Shown here in pieces: positions 28,101-39,075 of a stretch of DNA of 64,000 nt. Each line of letters starts with the position of its first letter. The first letter of the stretch is position 1. The notes under the pieces are model-generated. The model saw only the letters and a program-made list of their open reading frames with translations, did no database searches and was not told the origin of the DNA. The translations under genes were made by a program, and so were the position numbers. Origin of the DNA: Apostichopus japonicus (taxonomy: Eukaryota; Echinodermata; Holothuroidea; Aspidochirotida; Stichopodidae); NCBI RefSeq assembly GCF_037975245.1, contig NC_092580.1, positions 4,006,501 through 4,070,500 on the forward strand, in the 5' to 3' direction.

Positions 28101-31100
28101 CCATAACTACGACGCTGGTGTCATACAAGTGAGCATTGGATATAGAAAATGACTGAAGAATTGTAAAAATGTCTACCGTATGCAGACGAAAATAAAGAGA
28201 TGTGTCAGGTGATATATCAGGTGATATGTCAGGTGATATGTCAGGTGATATGTCAGGTGATATGCTTGAGCTAGAGTAGGGTTGTGTGTAGCATAAGTAT
28301 GGCAGCGCATAGGACAGTTTTGTTCCGTGTGTTGAAAAATTGTTGGACAATGTGCAAACAAATTTTTTGGCTGTGTGTACAGAAATGTTTCAAATTCTGC
28401 AGGATGAAGTTGTGAGCTGTGAACAGGAACTTTTGTGGTGGTATGCAAAACTGCATGAGACCCTTTTCAGTAAAAGTTTGGAGTGATGATGGAAAAATCC
28501 TAAATGTAGTGAGTGTACTGGGGAAATAGGGTTAGGATGAAATTGCAGGTTGTGTGCCCATTTATTTCTACAACTGCTATTATAAAGCCATCCTAACATA
28601 TAATGACCACATAATGTCTTAAGTTGGAGGTCCATGCATTTGTACGAAAACCGGACCCTATAAGGGCCATAGCGAGAAAAAAACGCAGAGGGTTGTTTCA
28701 TTTGTGTGAAATGTATTTCATACATACTGCGGCCTTACTGATCTTCAGCTGAAATGAAAATTTATCTAACCACTGCTGATTTTTGTGGATCTGAGTTTTT
28801 GCAGATAAATGGGGGGGGGGGGGTGAAGGGGGCAGGAGACTCTTTAGCATAAATCGCTATGACATTGCAGTTAACCAAACAATATTCATCAATATTACTA
28901 TTCTATAATATTTTTGGTCTTGAAAGAGCAACGAAAAATTTCCTTTATTGTTTTTCATTTCCATCCAAAAATTGTTACTTTCTTCTTAGATCAAGAACAA
29001 CTATTTCGTCCAGCATTTCTCTCCGAGTGGTCTCGCTGTCCTCCGGAAAAACGTTGTCTTCGTCATCGACATCAGTGACTCGATGGCAGGGGCTAAGTTG
29101 CAGCAAGTTAAGGATGCCTTGAAGACCATCTTAGATGACATGAGGCCCAATGATAAATTTAACATCTTACCCTTCCACAGTCAAGTAGAGTTCTTGGATC
29201 GATACAAGATGGTGGAGGCATCCCGAGCGAATATTATCACAGCTAAGCGATTTGTAGATGATTTGGTAGAACAAGAAGGTATGTGAATGAAGCAGTAAAT
29301 ATAGGTAGTTGGTACTATTTAAGAAACTCTTTAGGCTTTGCAATCTATTGCCGATGATGGACACTAAATTGTACCGTATTTGCAAGATTTTTGAATGAGT
29401 GTAAAAGGAGCGAGACGGTTAGCAGTGAATAAGGACAACATGACTGAATATTTAGGTTAGGCCTATAGCCTAACACTGATGGTCACCACAATCTTGCAGT
29501 AAGTGTATCACAAACTGAAGTGACGTACCAAGCTAAATAAAGCCTGCAATACCTAGGCTTGTAGCATAACACTGATATGCACCAAATTTAGTTTGTGTTT
29601 TTTGCAGTGACTGGAGAAAGTTGGAATGCATGGTCCATGGATAATTTCGTAGAAGGAAAAAAAATATAAAGAAAACCTTTGAATTATTTCAATAGCCAGG
29701 GATAACCATCTTAGCACCAAATGTGAGACATATGTGTGGAATAGTTCCAGCTAAATAATACTTGTGTACATGCATATAGTTGATTGGGTCTGATCTTTGT
29801 GATAGTATTTTCAAGGACCAAAGGGAAGAAAGCTTTTGAAAGTTTTTTTTGAAAGTTTTTTTTGAAAGTTTTTTTTATTTTCTTTGATGTTTTGACAACA
29901 GCCACAAATCTAAACAAGGCAATCATTGACGGCGTAAACCAACTGAGGCAAGAAGAAGAAAGGAACCGTGGCGAAGAGAAGGTGGTGTCGATGCTGATTG
30001 TACTCACCGACGGGGAACCGACCTACGGAGAAAAGGACGAGGCTCAAATTGAGAGGAACGTCCGTGAGGTCATCGACGGAGATTACTCCCTCTTTGCTCT
30101 CGGCTTTGGTGAAGATGTCGACTTTCCGTTCTTGACGAGATTAGCATTACAGGTGAGGCAATGATTAATCACCATGGCAACTTTAAAATGCCAGTCTGTC
30201 TGTGTTTTTCTGAATTGGTGAGAATTTTGACATTGAGTAGAGAAGGAATAGGTTTGCTGAAACGGTGACAAGAGGACAATGTCAGTGGAACCCTTTGCCT
30301 AGCACTAATGACAACTCCAGGAAGTAACAAAAAATACAGCTCATTGACATAGTTTCTTGTGATATTTCAGTGTTTAACATATTGCATTGAAATTGTTAAA
30401 GTCTTCTACATCATTATCATTAAAATAAGTTAGGTTCTGCATCTATTAATGCCAAACTGATACAAATGTTTCAGTTGGGTTTAGAAATTTTTGTCATTTG
30501 ATGTGACAATTTGATATGTGAAATTAGAGGTATTATTCCTGTAAGAAGCACATCTACAACTAAGGAGTTGCCAGTCTAAAAAAGTTCTTAAAAACCTTAA
30601 TATGATAGATCTGTAGCATGTGACAGGTCTATGCAACATTTCTAATGGACAGAGATAGAGAGAGAAAGAATTCTCAAGAAACAGGGTGAAATTTTAATAG
30701 ATAATCACCATTGCCATAGGATAGCAATCCAGTAATGTGAACAACCAAAGACTTTTACAAAAGCTGATTTAAAAGGGTTAGTGGAGGTACAGAAAGTACA
30801 CTGATATAAGGTTGAGAAGTCATGCTGTTACTTTCTTGGCAAAATTATGAATTTTCCTAACAATATATTAGATATGTTGTCAAAGGCCAGGTATGACCCT
30901 ATGGAAAGCATTTCTCTTTCGTATGTCAAGCAGGTGTTAAATGATGACCTTAGGCAGAATTTTAGTCTTGATATGTCATAGTCCATGTCAAAAAAAAGAA
31001 ACATTGAGGTCTAGTAATAATGTGTCTTCATTTGTCATGGCTTTCGAAATATTTAACTTTTAAATATGTTAAATTCTCTGGAATGATCCTTTAAGGCTAA

Positions 31101-34100
31101 ATTGGTGATGACGTCATCGGCCGCTCAGTGCAGGCCAAATTGTAAACGTTAATCCATTGTGTTGTTAATACTAATAGCCCACCCAAAGCATGTTGTTCTT
31201 TACACTTCAGAACATCCTTGGATGATTTTCAAAACCATTTGTCCCTGACAAATTTGAACTAGGTTGTAATTATGTCACTTTGATGCAACAGAGTGTTTTG
31301 TTTTCCTATTGAGTTTCCATGTTGCAGCTGAGAAACTGACCTAATGATCTCTGTGTTGGACTAGATAATAACTTTAAACGAGAAACATTAGCTGTTTAAA
31401 GTGTCATTCCTCAAAGTTAAAACTGTTATACAATCTGGGCTGATAGCTGTGTTTTAATGGTGAATGGACACCATCTCAAAACTAATTTTGTGCCTAAAGT
31501 CATCCTTTGACAGCCCATTGATACGTCATATCCAGTTGGTCCATGATCACAACTGTCTTTTGTTCAATCCGCTCAGGAAAAAAATGTGGTTCATGTAATT
31601 ACCTTGAAATGTACAGATCAACAAGTCTTCTTATACATCAGTTCATTGTTTGAACTGGAAATTAGACTGTTAAGTTGAGCTAAATCATCAAATTAAGTGA
31701 TTGCATCATGTATTCATGTCACATGCCATGTTTTGGCCTAACTTGCAAAGACATTTATACTAGACATGACATTCCTGTCTTTGATTTAACAAACAGAACC
31801 ACGGAGTGGCTAGAAAGATCCCAGCCACGGCCGATGCTAGTCTTCTGCTTGAAGGTTTTTACGAGGAGGTTGCATCTCCACTTCTCTACGACATCGAGTT
31901 CCGATACTCGGACGGTATAGAGCCCCAGTCGCTCAGTGAAATATCGTTTGCAAACTACTTCAATGGATCCGAGTTGGTAGTCGTCGGCAAGCTCCTGGAG
32001 AGTATCCGGGAGAGTGTACTGGAATCGACAGTGTACTCGAAAACGGCTACTGAAAACTTGCGTCTTACAAGCACTGGAAGTATACGGGTACGTGGTCTTG
32101 CCATGGATTGATAGATACTAGTAATTGCAATTTCACCAGTATGTAGAGATGTGAACAAGTGTGAATTTGCTGGATTTAATGATTTGAAGAAATTGTATAA
32201 TAATATTATAAGAAAAAATTAAATCTCCCCTCCCCTCCCTCTCTTCGTTCCTTCCCTCCCCCCCCCTCCACTGTCAGTTACCATCTTGTTTTTGGGAATC
32301 ACACTAAAAGGGATATCTGATTGCTGAATTCGATCAGTAAAATTGAGGGCTCCTCTGGAAAGCAGTGCTTCTGCGCTGAGCAGGACTATCCTCATTAAAG
32401 GTGACAATACTAACAAAATATAAAGAAATACTGCAATTTTCCTGCATCTTTAGGTCAAGCCCACACCCTCATTTGTGAGACAAATTTGGTGCAGTTTTGT
32501 GACTGCATCTGGCAACAGCAGCAGAGTGAATGATGTTTCCATGGCAATTAATCTATAAATGTGTTTGTGTTTCTTCACAATATGTAAATCCTGTATTCAT
32601 AAATGAAAAAATTCAATATTCTACTAAAGGAGTAAGTTTTTTGATGTAATCATTAATACAGAGAACATTGTCATTGAAGCAAACTTTTCAATTTTATGAC
32701 ACATTTCAAAGGTAAGTCAACACAAAGATTTCATCAGGAAAAATGATGCTTTCGAAGAACAACTACCATGGAGAAAAGCCGAGACCAACTACTGCGATCC
32801 ATTTCATGGAATATCCATGCAATCCATATCATAGAATAAAGGAAGGCATAGCCAGTCAAAATAGGTTGCATTTAATTAACCATTTCTCGGGTTAGGGAAA
32901 ACATTTTTCGAGTAGGGTTCAACGAACAGTGTGGAAACTTTTTGTCTTTGAGATCAGTGAGATAAACTTAGAATATTCCCTTACAAGCTTGCCTTGACAT
33001 CCAACTCTGCAAACGGTTTAACATCTCGGTTGATTTACGGTCTTGTTTTTCATCCTTTTCCAGGGCACGCCTGTCGAGTTACTGTCACCTGATATTCCGG
33101 ACGATCTGTTGGCAAATATCTGGGCTTATCACATGATCCAGGGCTTCCTTCAAACCAAAGAACAAAGAGAGGATAATCCCGTCTATACTTCACTTCTAGA
33201 TCAAGATATCATCGACTTTTCTTTGGATCATCAGTAAGTTTAGTAGCAGATATGTCAGTTGCTTAGTTACCCTGTGATATCACCAGGAGCTGAGGTGGCT
33301 GTTAGTGTTATCAGCTGTCTTTGGATGATGATGATGATATGATGATGAAGAGCGTTGTCACTGCCTCTTGTAGTTTGGTTGTCAACCATGGTAATGAGCA
33401 GCATGCATTCCTTTCTGCGCAGTAAAGGCTGTGGCAGCAGAATCAAGGACACCTAGCATCTGGATGGTCGTGAGTCAGATCCCCGTCCAGCCACTGTAAG
33501 GTGGGGTTTTTCATCCAGGAGAAATCCATTGTTTTCCCATCTAAAATGTTTCGTTTTTTTCTCCCCAAACTGAGCAACTATAAATTGGATAGCCACCAGA
33601 GGTGTATTGTGAGTTGCAAGCCATTCATCTACTCTCACATGAGGTTGCTTAGTGTTGTAAAGTAATTGACTCTGAGATGGATTATTATTTATGTTATTTA
33701 GAGTGTCCTCAATAGTAGCACTTTTCTGTCCTGGCATGATTTTAAGGTGATGTCAAAATATAATTGTTTATATTTGATTTTCAGCTGAGTGTTAACTTTA
33801 ACCTCCTTTGGTTATTTTCCTGTGTAGGTTCTTCAACCCATTCACGGCGTACATCGTCAACGATCCAATGGCCAACCAGAATGTGGGCAACAGGCAAGTA
33901 GCGATGCGTATCGTTGAGGGTGAACTGGCTGCACTCACACAGGAAACTCTCCGTCGGAAATTTGGAACCGGTGCTCTGGAACTCACCTACGTAGATGAAA
34001 CAAGGAATACAGAATGTAAGTGAAATGAGTAACGATTAAGGTTTCAGAATATCGACATGAGTGAACGCATAAGTGGAATATAAGTGGTCAACTTTTTTTA

Positions 34101-37100
34101 TGTGATGGCCTACACATAACAGTGGTACCTAGTGGGTACTGTAAACAACATGGACCATGTTTCAGTTTTTACTATCAGAGAATGGAGCGGGGGGGTGGGA
34201 GGGGCTGTATGCCTTGAAGACATACTATATCTACAGCATGGGTTACATTGTCGTGTGAGAATTGTTTTGCTTGCATTAATCTTTAGTCATTAGTGGATCA
34301 TTAATTATTAACCAGCCACAGACTATAGAAGACTGGTTTCATATATAACATATTAAGAAACAGATATAGAACTAGTAAAAATAAGTATTTTGCTATTACC
34401 CCCTCCCCCACCTCCACCCCTACGTTTGCAAAATCACTTGCATATCACTCACCAGATAAAGAAATTGGGTTTCTTCCTCACAAAACAGTTCTTTAAACCA
34501 TTCCTCCCCCTCCCCCTCCCCGACCCTTTCCAGTGAGTTCTTGCTCATTCATTAGTACGCATCGTATCTTGTGGATACATTTATTTTACTTTCTTTTCTT
34601 TTTTGTAGCTGCTGTGGATGACGATCCTCATTTCTTGGTTTACCTTCCTAAGAGTGATCTACGAGTCTGCTTTGACATCAGCGTCCAAGAAGGATCGGTT
34701 CTAAGTCTGCTTCAAGACCCAAAGAGAGGTGAGCGGTCACATCAACAACTTATTTTTGTTTATATTACCTTCAGTGTTACTGTGCGCAAGGCAGATTGGT
34801 GGAAAAACACCAAATGGCCATACAGTCACTGGTCAAATACCATTGACAATACCAACTCTCTACCCCAATTCTTATATGTAAATTAGGCGAAACCTTTGTT
34901 ATTAATCCCACTTTATTCTGGGTCATTGATATAATGCTTTAACATCAGTTTGTACTATGCGAATAGGTGAAGAAACACCTCGACTGTGTTGAACTGTGAC
35001 AGTAGCAGCTTCTACCTTGATTTTCATATGCAAATAAGTGCTGAGTCTTGGTGCATTTTGGGTCCCTGATATTTTCTACGAGACCTCTTTGAATTGGATA
35101 AGATTGTTGCAGAAATGCTTAGTGATCATACCTGACAAGTGAAATCTGGCCCAATCCAAATATGGAAACTAGCTAAACAACCCTAAGTTGATTTGTTACA
35201 ACAATATTTCCAGGCCTGAGGTACTTTACCTCCAGGCCTACGACCCTCCTTTGATGGCCTTCAACTCTTAGGGTCCCATATCAGTGTGATACTATGTGAG
35301 ACAATTTATTACTGCTTCTTGCCTCTGGGGAGCATACTGTGTCTTCTAGCCTATGGGGAGCATACTGTGTCAACATTCCTGCCCACCTAGCAGTCCGTTT
35401 GACCACATTCATACATTCAACTATAGCGTAATGGGCTCTGTTGAAATAAGTTAATCATGGGACAGTAGACAAATGGAAAATCAGACACCAGCAAAGATTG
35501 TGGTCGGCCAGTCCTGGTGCAGAACGGGCAATTGAATAACAAAATACTGACTTCAAAGATACTTAAACATCACTAAACTTTGTATCATTCAAAGACATTT
35601 TAAGTGTTGTGTACATTGACAGACTCGATTTAAGGATTTAATTGCACTTGGCATGTTTGCAAGTGATTAAACATTACTGGTTTGAATCATCATCAAAGGT
35701 TGACAGAAATGGACCATGTCCCATCTTACAACCAAGTCAGAGAATTCCATGTCATTTACCAACTTCTGAGCAGACATGATACTGACTAATTTTTCTGATT
35801 CATTTATTTTTTGGATTTTTTATGAACCACTCTGTAAACATGAAGATAACAAAAACTCAGGATAACAGTAAAATTTACCTTCTGACAAATCAGTATTAAT
35901 AAAATAATTAATTAATCATTTGACTGTATGCTATGGAATATTACATGCTTTTCAATAGCATTCTAGGGTTGGGTAGCCCCAGTGTTTAGAGCAGAGAGGA
36001 ACTACACTCCTGAGGCCACTGGTACAAAATCCTGTTCTTTACCAAAGTTTATTTCGGCTCTTTTAAGAGGAAATTGTTCATATGCAGTTAATCGAAATGT
36101 TCGTTAATTTATGATACGACACACTACTACTGAGTACTGCTCATAATGTTGACAAAAATAAATGCAGGCTCAGTAAAGCCTCAATCGACAAACTTTGAAC
36201 TCTATGGAATCAATCAGCCGTCAGTAAAATCATACTTTTAATTCATTCCCAGCAAGAATAAATTCATACTTTTAATTCATTCCCAGCCAAAGTAAAATCA
36301 TACTTTTAATTCATTCCTGGACAGCCCCAAACTCTCTCAGCCTATTCGAACAGATCAACTTGGGGAGAAAATTTCCCATAAATTGGCCCAAAAAAGGACA
36401 AGAAAGCAGTGTTATTTTGTTCAGGAAAGTTTTGTTTTACCTGGAAGCAGTTTTGTAAGCTCAACATACTTTGGTCTTCAAAAATACCTCCCCACAAAAA
36501 TCTACACACCTCAGATTTTGCTATATCTTTACATGAAACTTGTAACTTATTCATAAATTAAACGACTTGAAGGGTAGCGCAGCGCTGAATCAAATTTTCA
36601 TGGACTTTATTGATTTTTATCGTTAGGGTTGTACGTTAACGGAAAGATCGTCGGGGCGCCATCGTTGGACGGCACCGGGGATCGAACCTACATCGGAGAG
36701 GTGGCGATGCTCTGGTGGTTTTCACCTCGTAAACTTCCCTTCCAAATCTTGTTCACTCCGGATAACGTTACCGTCATGAACAACCACGTCATGCATTGGG
36801 GGAAGCAGATACGGCTGAAGCATAAAGGCGTGAAACTGCACATAAACGGAAAGTTTGCACAAGTCACGCTGCAGCATAACGTAACGTTCACGGTGATGAG
36901 ACACAAAACACCGCCGAAGAACAGAGCTTTCAAACCGGATTACCTCGGGTTCTTCCTGGAACATTCTAAAGGATTGTCGGACGGTGCTCACGGTTTAATC
37001 GGTGAGTTCATTTGTGCATTTGAGTCCTCTGATGTAGTCAATAGTGAATATTTTCAAAGGGAGTGGTTTTGTCCTGAATTACAAGCTATAAAGTATATAA

Positions 37101-37421
37101 AATCTTGCCACCATGGCAAACAGCTGAGTCTTCAGTCACTACGACAGCGATTAAACTCGCACTCTTCCTAAATCTATTTCTCGTTTCCACACAGGTCAAT
37201 TCAAAACCGTGAAGGCAGACTTAAGACCGCGGGAGAGCGAGCCCGGTCGCACGGCGGACCTGATAATAAAGGGCCGCAAAGTCCACGTCAAAGAGGGCAG
37301 TAGAAACCACAGCCTGCAGATGAAGAAACACACATGCTGGAAGGTGGAGAATAACGGAGCTGGATTGATTGATGGACACTACACAGATTATCTGCTATCT
37401 GATATCTTTGGTACAGATTAA
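4135..37421 (+). CDS. Three-module inter-alpha-trypsin inhibitor heavy chain-like protein (5' end missing)
   Basis: Twenty-nine exons with GT-AG junctions join in one frame (6480 nt, 2159 residues, stop at 37419-37421). Exons: 4135-4298, 5732-5839, 6151-6289, 6964-7105, 8778-8965, 14704-14992, 15293-15834, 16782-17213, 18171-18331, 19095-19208, 19992-20133, 20656-20913, 21187-21475, 21839-22001, 22309-22690, 23219-23540, 24117-24178, 24487-24647, 25387-25497, 27148-27286, 27868-28128, 28990-29278, 29902-30152, 31797-32087, 33064-33233, 33828-34015, 34609-34728, 36627-37001, 37195-37421. Order: VIT-vWA-helical, repeated three times, then one ITI_HC_C domain. All three vWA domains keep a DxSxS metal site. 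In vertebrates this family is secreted and becomes covalently linked to chondroitin sulfate and hyaluronan; that role is inferred here. Vertebrate heavy chains have one module and about 900 residues. The start methionine and signal peptide were not found. Joining of modules needs transcript support, but lack of stops and of new signal peptides at module borders favours one protein. Confidence 0.85.
6726..6912. repeat. (TCC)n / (TCCTCA)n microsatellite
   Basis: About 185 bp of TCC repeats, becoming TCCTCA units in the last 45 bp. It lies in the intron between exons 6151-6289 and 6964-7105 and ends about 50 bp before the acceptor at 6963. It is a pure pyrimidine strand for about 140 bp, a class able to form triplex DNA. 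Long Leu, Ser and Glu frames across it are translation artefacts. Confidence 0.95.
8966..12107. other. 5' half of the 5.7-kb intron in module 1
   Basis: Non-coding AT-rich sequence between exons 8778-8965 and 14704-14992. Pyrimidine-rich patches occur near 9480-9520 and G runs near 9886 and 10003. From about 11390 to 11830 there are loosely repeated phrases (cacagattagtgtgcaa, tatagtatagtgcac) that look like decayed relatives of the minisatellite that follows. No exon was recognised. Confidence 0.6.
12108..13010. repeat. 130-bp tandem minisatellite, 7 copies
   Basis: Units begin at 12108, 12241, 12371, 12501, 12631, 12761 and about 12893; the middle periods are exactly 130 bp. Each starts near gtgttcactcttc and contains cacagtgcac, tatgtttacac and agcacttgaagt. 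The last copy is the most diverged. Copies 1 and 3 share one set of variants (cacttagtaactcacac) and copies 2 and 4 another (cacgcagtaact). It is intronic. Confidence 0.92.
13011..14703. other. 3' part of the 5.7-kb intron
   Basis: AT-rich intron sequence ending at the acceptor before 14704. I see no repeat array or coding exon in it. Open frames at 13421-13744 (minus) and 13708-14146 (plus) have no recognisable domain. Confidence 0.5.
15884..16465 (+). repeat. Dispersed repeat family, copy 1
   Basis: Begins just after exon 15293-15834. It shares blocks in order with copies at 30964-31520 and 53509-53855: atcatagtcca near the start, ggaatg(a/c)tcctttgag, then tgtgttgcat, actatgtagtccagccac and gaagtcatcctttaaatgg at the end. 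No terminal inverted repeat or open frame was seen, so the class is unknown; a SINE or a MITE would both fit. Confidence 0.65.
18171..24178 (+). other. Heavy-chain module 2 (VIT + vWA + helical region)
   Basis: Exons 9-17 encode residues 669-1299. VIT: 18171-18331, 19095-19208 (VRIDGVEYRGVVQD) and 19992-20133. The linker is one 258-bp exon, 20656-20913 (TEPQGISEIQTQ, ends GDIVLTYDVEHD). vWA: 21187-21475 (FVIDVSASMYG, aspartate near residue 920), 21839-22001 (ILLTDGKPSQG) and 22309-22690 (TLGYGQDVDF, then PIYFSGSELVV). Helical region: 23219-23540 (VVEKIWAVKTLEALI). A 62-bp exon, 24117-24178, adds a Pro/Ser/Thr-rich spacer before the next VIT. The first exon starts at a splice acceptor with no start codon or signal peptide, so this is an internal repeat and not a separate gene. 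Confidence 0.85.
19255..19620. repeat. AT-rich interspersed repeat with 'tatatagcac' motif
   Basis: Starts with taataat runs, then tttattcttatatagcactt and tgcacttcacaaaatcac, followed by about 250 bp of monotonous AT-rich repeats (ttacagc(c/t)taaaaatatt). Similar 'tatatagcgcttt' elements are common in invertebrate genomes. It sits in the intron between exons 19095-19208 and 19992-20133. Confidence 0.5.
25462..26803. repeat. 669-bp recent tandem duplication including an exon end
   Basis: Unit 1 is 25462-26123 and unit 2 begins at 26131, a 669-bp offset, separated by the filler taacaaa. The units are almost identical: I see one base change just after the donor (gtaagtta against gtaagttc) and an 11-bp length difference in the C-rich tract. 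Unit 1 contains the last 36 bases of exon 25387-25497 and its donor, so unit 2 carries a copy of both at 26131-26172. Confidence 0.95.
28205..28264 (+). repeat. Five tandem copies of a 12-bp unit
   Basis: Unit tcaggtgatatg is repeated five times, the first copy with one change. It lies 76 bp downstream of the donor that ends exon 27868-28128. Each unit contains caggtgat, similar to a 5' splice site. Confidence 0.9.
30964..31520 (+). repeat. Dispersed repeat family, copy 2
   Basis: Lies in the intron between exons 29902-30152 and 31797-32087. It matches copy 1 block by block: gatatgtcatagtcca, ggaatgatcctttaaggc, tcagtgcaggcc, taatccattg, cctattgag and taaagtcatcctttga. Divergence from copy 1 is considerable, so the two are old insertions. 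The intron position differs from that of copy 1. Confidence 0.65.
33276..33500 (+). repeat. Possible tRNA-derived SINE-like segment
   Basis: Contains gctgaggtggctgttagtg (A-box-like), a gatgat microsatellite, and gtgagtcagatccccgtcc (B-box-like), followed by aaggtggggtttttcatcc. It is in the intron between exons 33064-33233 and 33828-34015. The boxes are imperfect and ends are not defined. Confidence 0.3.
34729..36626. other. 1.9-kb intron before the last two exons
   Basis: Intron between exons 34609-34728 and 36627-37001. It contains a three-copy tandem repeat of about 33 bp at 36221-36320 (core catacttttaattcattcc). Nothing coding was recognised. Confidence 0.6.
36221..36320. repeat. 33-bp tandem repeat, three copies
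   Basis: Copies at about 36221-36253, 36254-36288 and 36289-36320 share catacttttaattcattcc. Intronic. Confidence 0.85.
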
Positions 37422-39075
37422 ACCAGTGGAGGGGAACTCATTAGGCTTGTGTACCTGTTTGAGATGGGGAGGCTTGTGTACCTGTTTGAGATGGGGAGGG
37501 GTGTTTTGGGGAGAGGGATGCAAGGGCTTGCAAAAGTGTGGATTATACAATAGGAAATATGGCATGCTGCATTTGGTTAGAATGTTGATTGTAATTTATT
37601 TATAAAAAAATTCTATTGAAGAGAGAGATCCCTTGATCTGTTCAGTATCATAACTACAATGTAATGAGAAATGAAAAAACACTGAAGGTTTTTTGGTTGT
37701 CAATTTTTTGGCTTTAAACCTTTTATATTGTTTATACAATTAGGCATTAATAAATACATTTGAGTACAACATTCGGAGGTGGCATAGATAAGAGAGAATA
37801 CACCCAACATGTTTGTTTATATTTTATATAGACTATCATACTTAATATTTCAAAAATGTATTCAGTTTTATTGATAGTCAAAACCTCTTCAGCTGTAAAA
37901 AAAAATGCATCTTCATAGTATATTTTGTATTTCTTTGTCTACTTTTTGCTTGTAAATGTTTTAAGCAAAGTTAGGAATATTTTTGTGGTGGCATAGTTTT
38001 TAAGGAGAAGAGTATAGGAGAATAGCAACAAGCATCCCCACTGTAGCAGACTACTAGGGGGAGGGGGGTTCTGTCTTTATTTTCATGTTTTCTATTGTGT
38101 CGAAGAGTTGAATGAAATATGCTCTTAATTTATTACTGGAAAAGGATTCTATGCATTGAGGCAAAGAGAAGCCTGGCTCGGTTGGTTTCAGAATTATTAG
38201 TTGGAAGGATTACATCTATCAGATGTAAACATAAATATTTCGATATAAGTATGAAAGTAAAGGGGCAAAGACAAAATCAAAACTTGGTGGGAAAAAAATA
38301 TTAAGATCATGTTTGTAGCATCTGATGCTTTGTGACCATTTTGAGGAATATGTCTAGCAAGTTGGGTGATTGCTTATTGTTCCTTTTTCATTTGATTTCC
38401 AGCTATTTGTTGGTCACCTTCAATAGTCCATTAATTTAGTTATACCTGTTTCTCTTTCTTAACATGAATCAACCAACTTATTTTCTATCCTTACAAAGCA
38501 CTTTGGTCTTTCATTATAGAGCTATCCCTAACAAAATCATATGTGAGTCACACAATGATGTGTAGGAATGTGGTCCCTAGTTTTGTGCAGCTAAACTGTA
38601 CTTTTTGTCATGTTATGTGTATATGTACTGAATCAAACTGGGAAGTCAGGGCAGAGAATCGGACACACATGCTATTTTCAGATTTGGTTGAATTTATGTC
38701 CTGAATGAATTATGGCCTGATTTGATTTATTGGTAATATTTAGGTGTTACATTTTTTTCTTGGGGGGGGGGGGGGATGGGGAGATTTCTTGCCATGGAAG
38801 TTTGGGCATCACTGGAAACTCTCTGTTGCATCCTTTGAAAGAGAGTTCGATCAATTTTTATTTGTAGTCTATTTCAGTACTTTTCATGAGACTGAATTAA
38901 AGTAGTTCCTTGTTTCCTTTTGTCAATTTTGAAAATGAAAAAATTTAATCATTTTTTTCCTAGCTTGTGAATATTTCTGTAAAATTTTCAAAAAGTTTTG
39001 TATGAAAATGAAACATAGCAGTTTCTGAAGTCTGGTGTTGGAAGTAAATAAAAAACAGTGCTATTATTGTTGTGG
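37422..39075 (+). other. Probable 3' untranslated region of the ITIH-like gene
   Basis: Follows the TAA stop. Candidate polyadenylation signals AATAAA occur at 37749-37754 and 39047-39052, so the 3' UTR is either about 0.35 kb or about 1.6 kb. A perfect 27-bp direct repeat (37444-37470 and 37471-37497) lies just after the stop, and a G run lies near 38763. No further gene is visible. Confidence 0.5.

Larger units (their letters stand above)
24487..34015 (+). other. Heavy-chain module 3 (VIT + vWA + helical region)
   Basis: Exons 18-26. VIT: 24487-24647, 25387-25497 (IMVDGKEYDGQVED) and 27148-27286. Linker: 27868-28128 (VEPQGIAVASAY, ends GDFVLRYDTVHNYD). vWA: 28990-29278 (FVIDISDSMAG, aspartate near residue 1550), 29902-30152 (IVLTDGEPTYGE, LGFGEDVDF) and 31797-32087 (NHGVARKIPA, NYFNGSELVVVG). 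Helical and linker region: 33064-33233 (LLANIWAYHMIQGFL) and 33828-34015. An intron here interrupts the vWA right after LALQ, a place where modules 1 and 2 have none. The donor of exon 25387-25497 lies inside a 669-bp tandem duplication. Confidence 0.85.
34609..37421 (+). other. ITIH C-terminal domain (ITI_HC_C) with Asp-Pro processing site
   Basis: Exons 34609-34728, 36627-37001 and 37195-37421. The domain opens with DDDPHFLVYLPKSDLRVCFD. In vertebrate heavy chains the matching DPHF Asp-Pro bond is cleaved and the new C-terminal Asp is esterified to chondroitin sulfate; the site is intact here (Asp near residue 1925). Further family features are GLYVNGKIVGAP, the TCWKVENNGAGLIDG motif and the ending DYLLSDIFGTD before the TAA stop. 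No copy of this domain follows modules 1 or 2. The exon 36627-37001 is unusually GC-rich compared with its surroundings, like the vWA exons. Confidence 0.88.
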
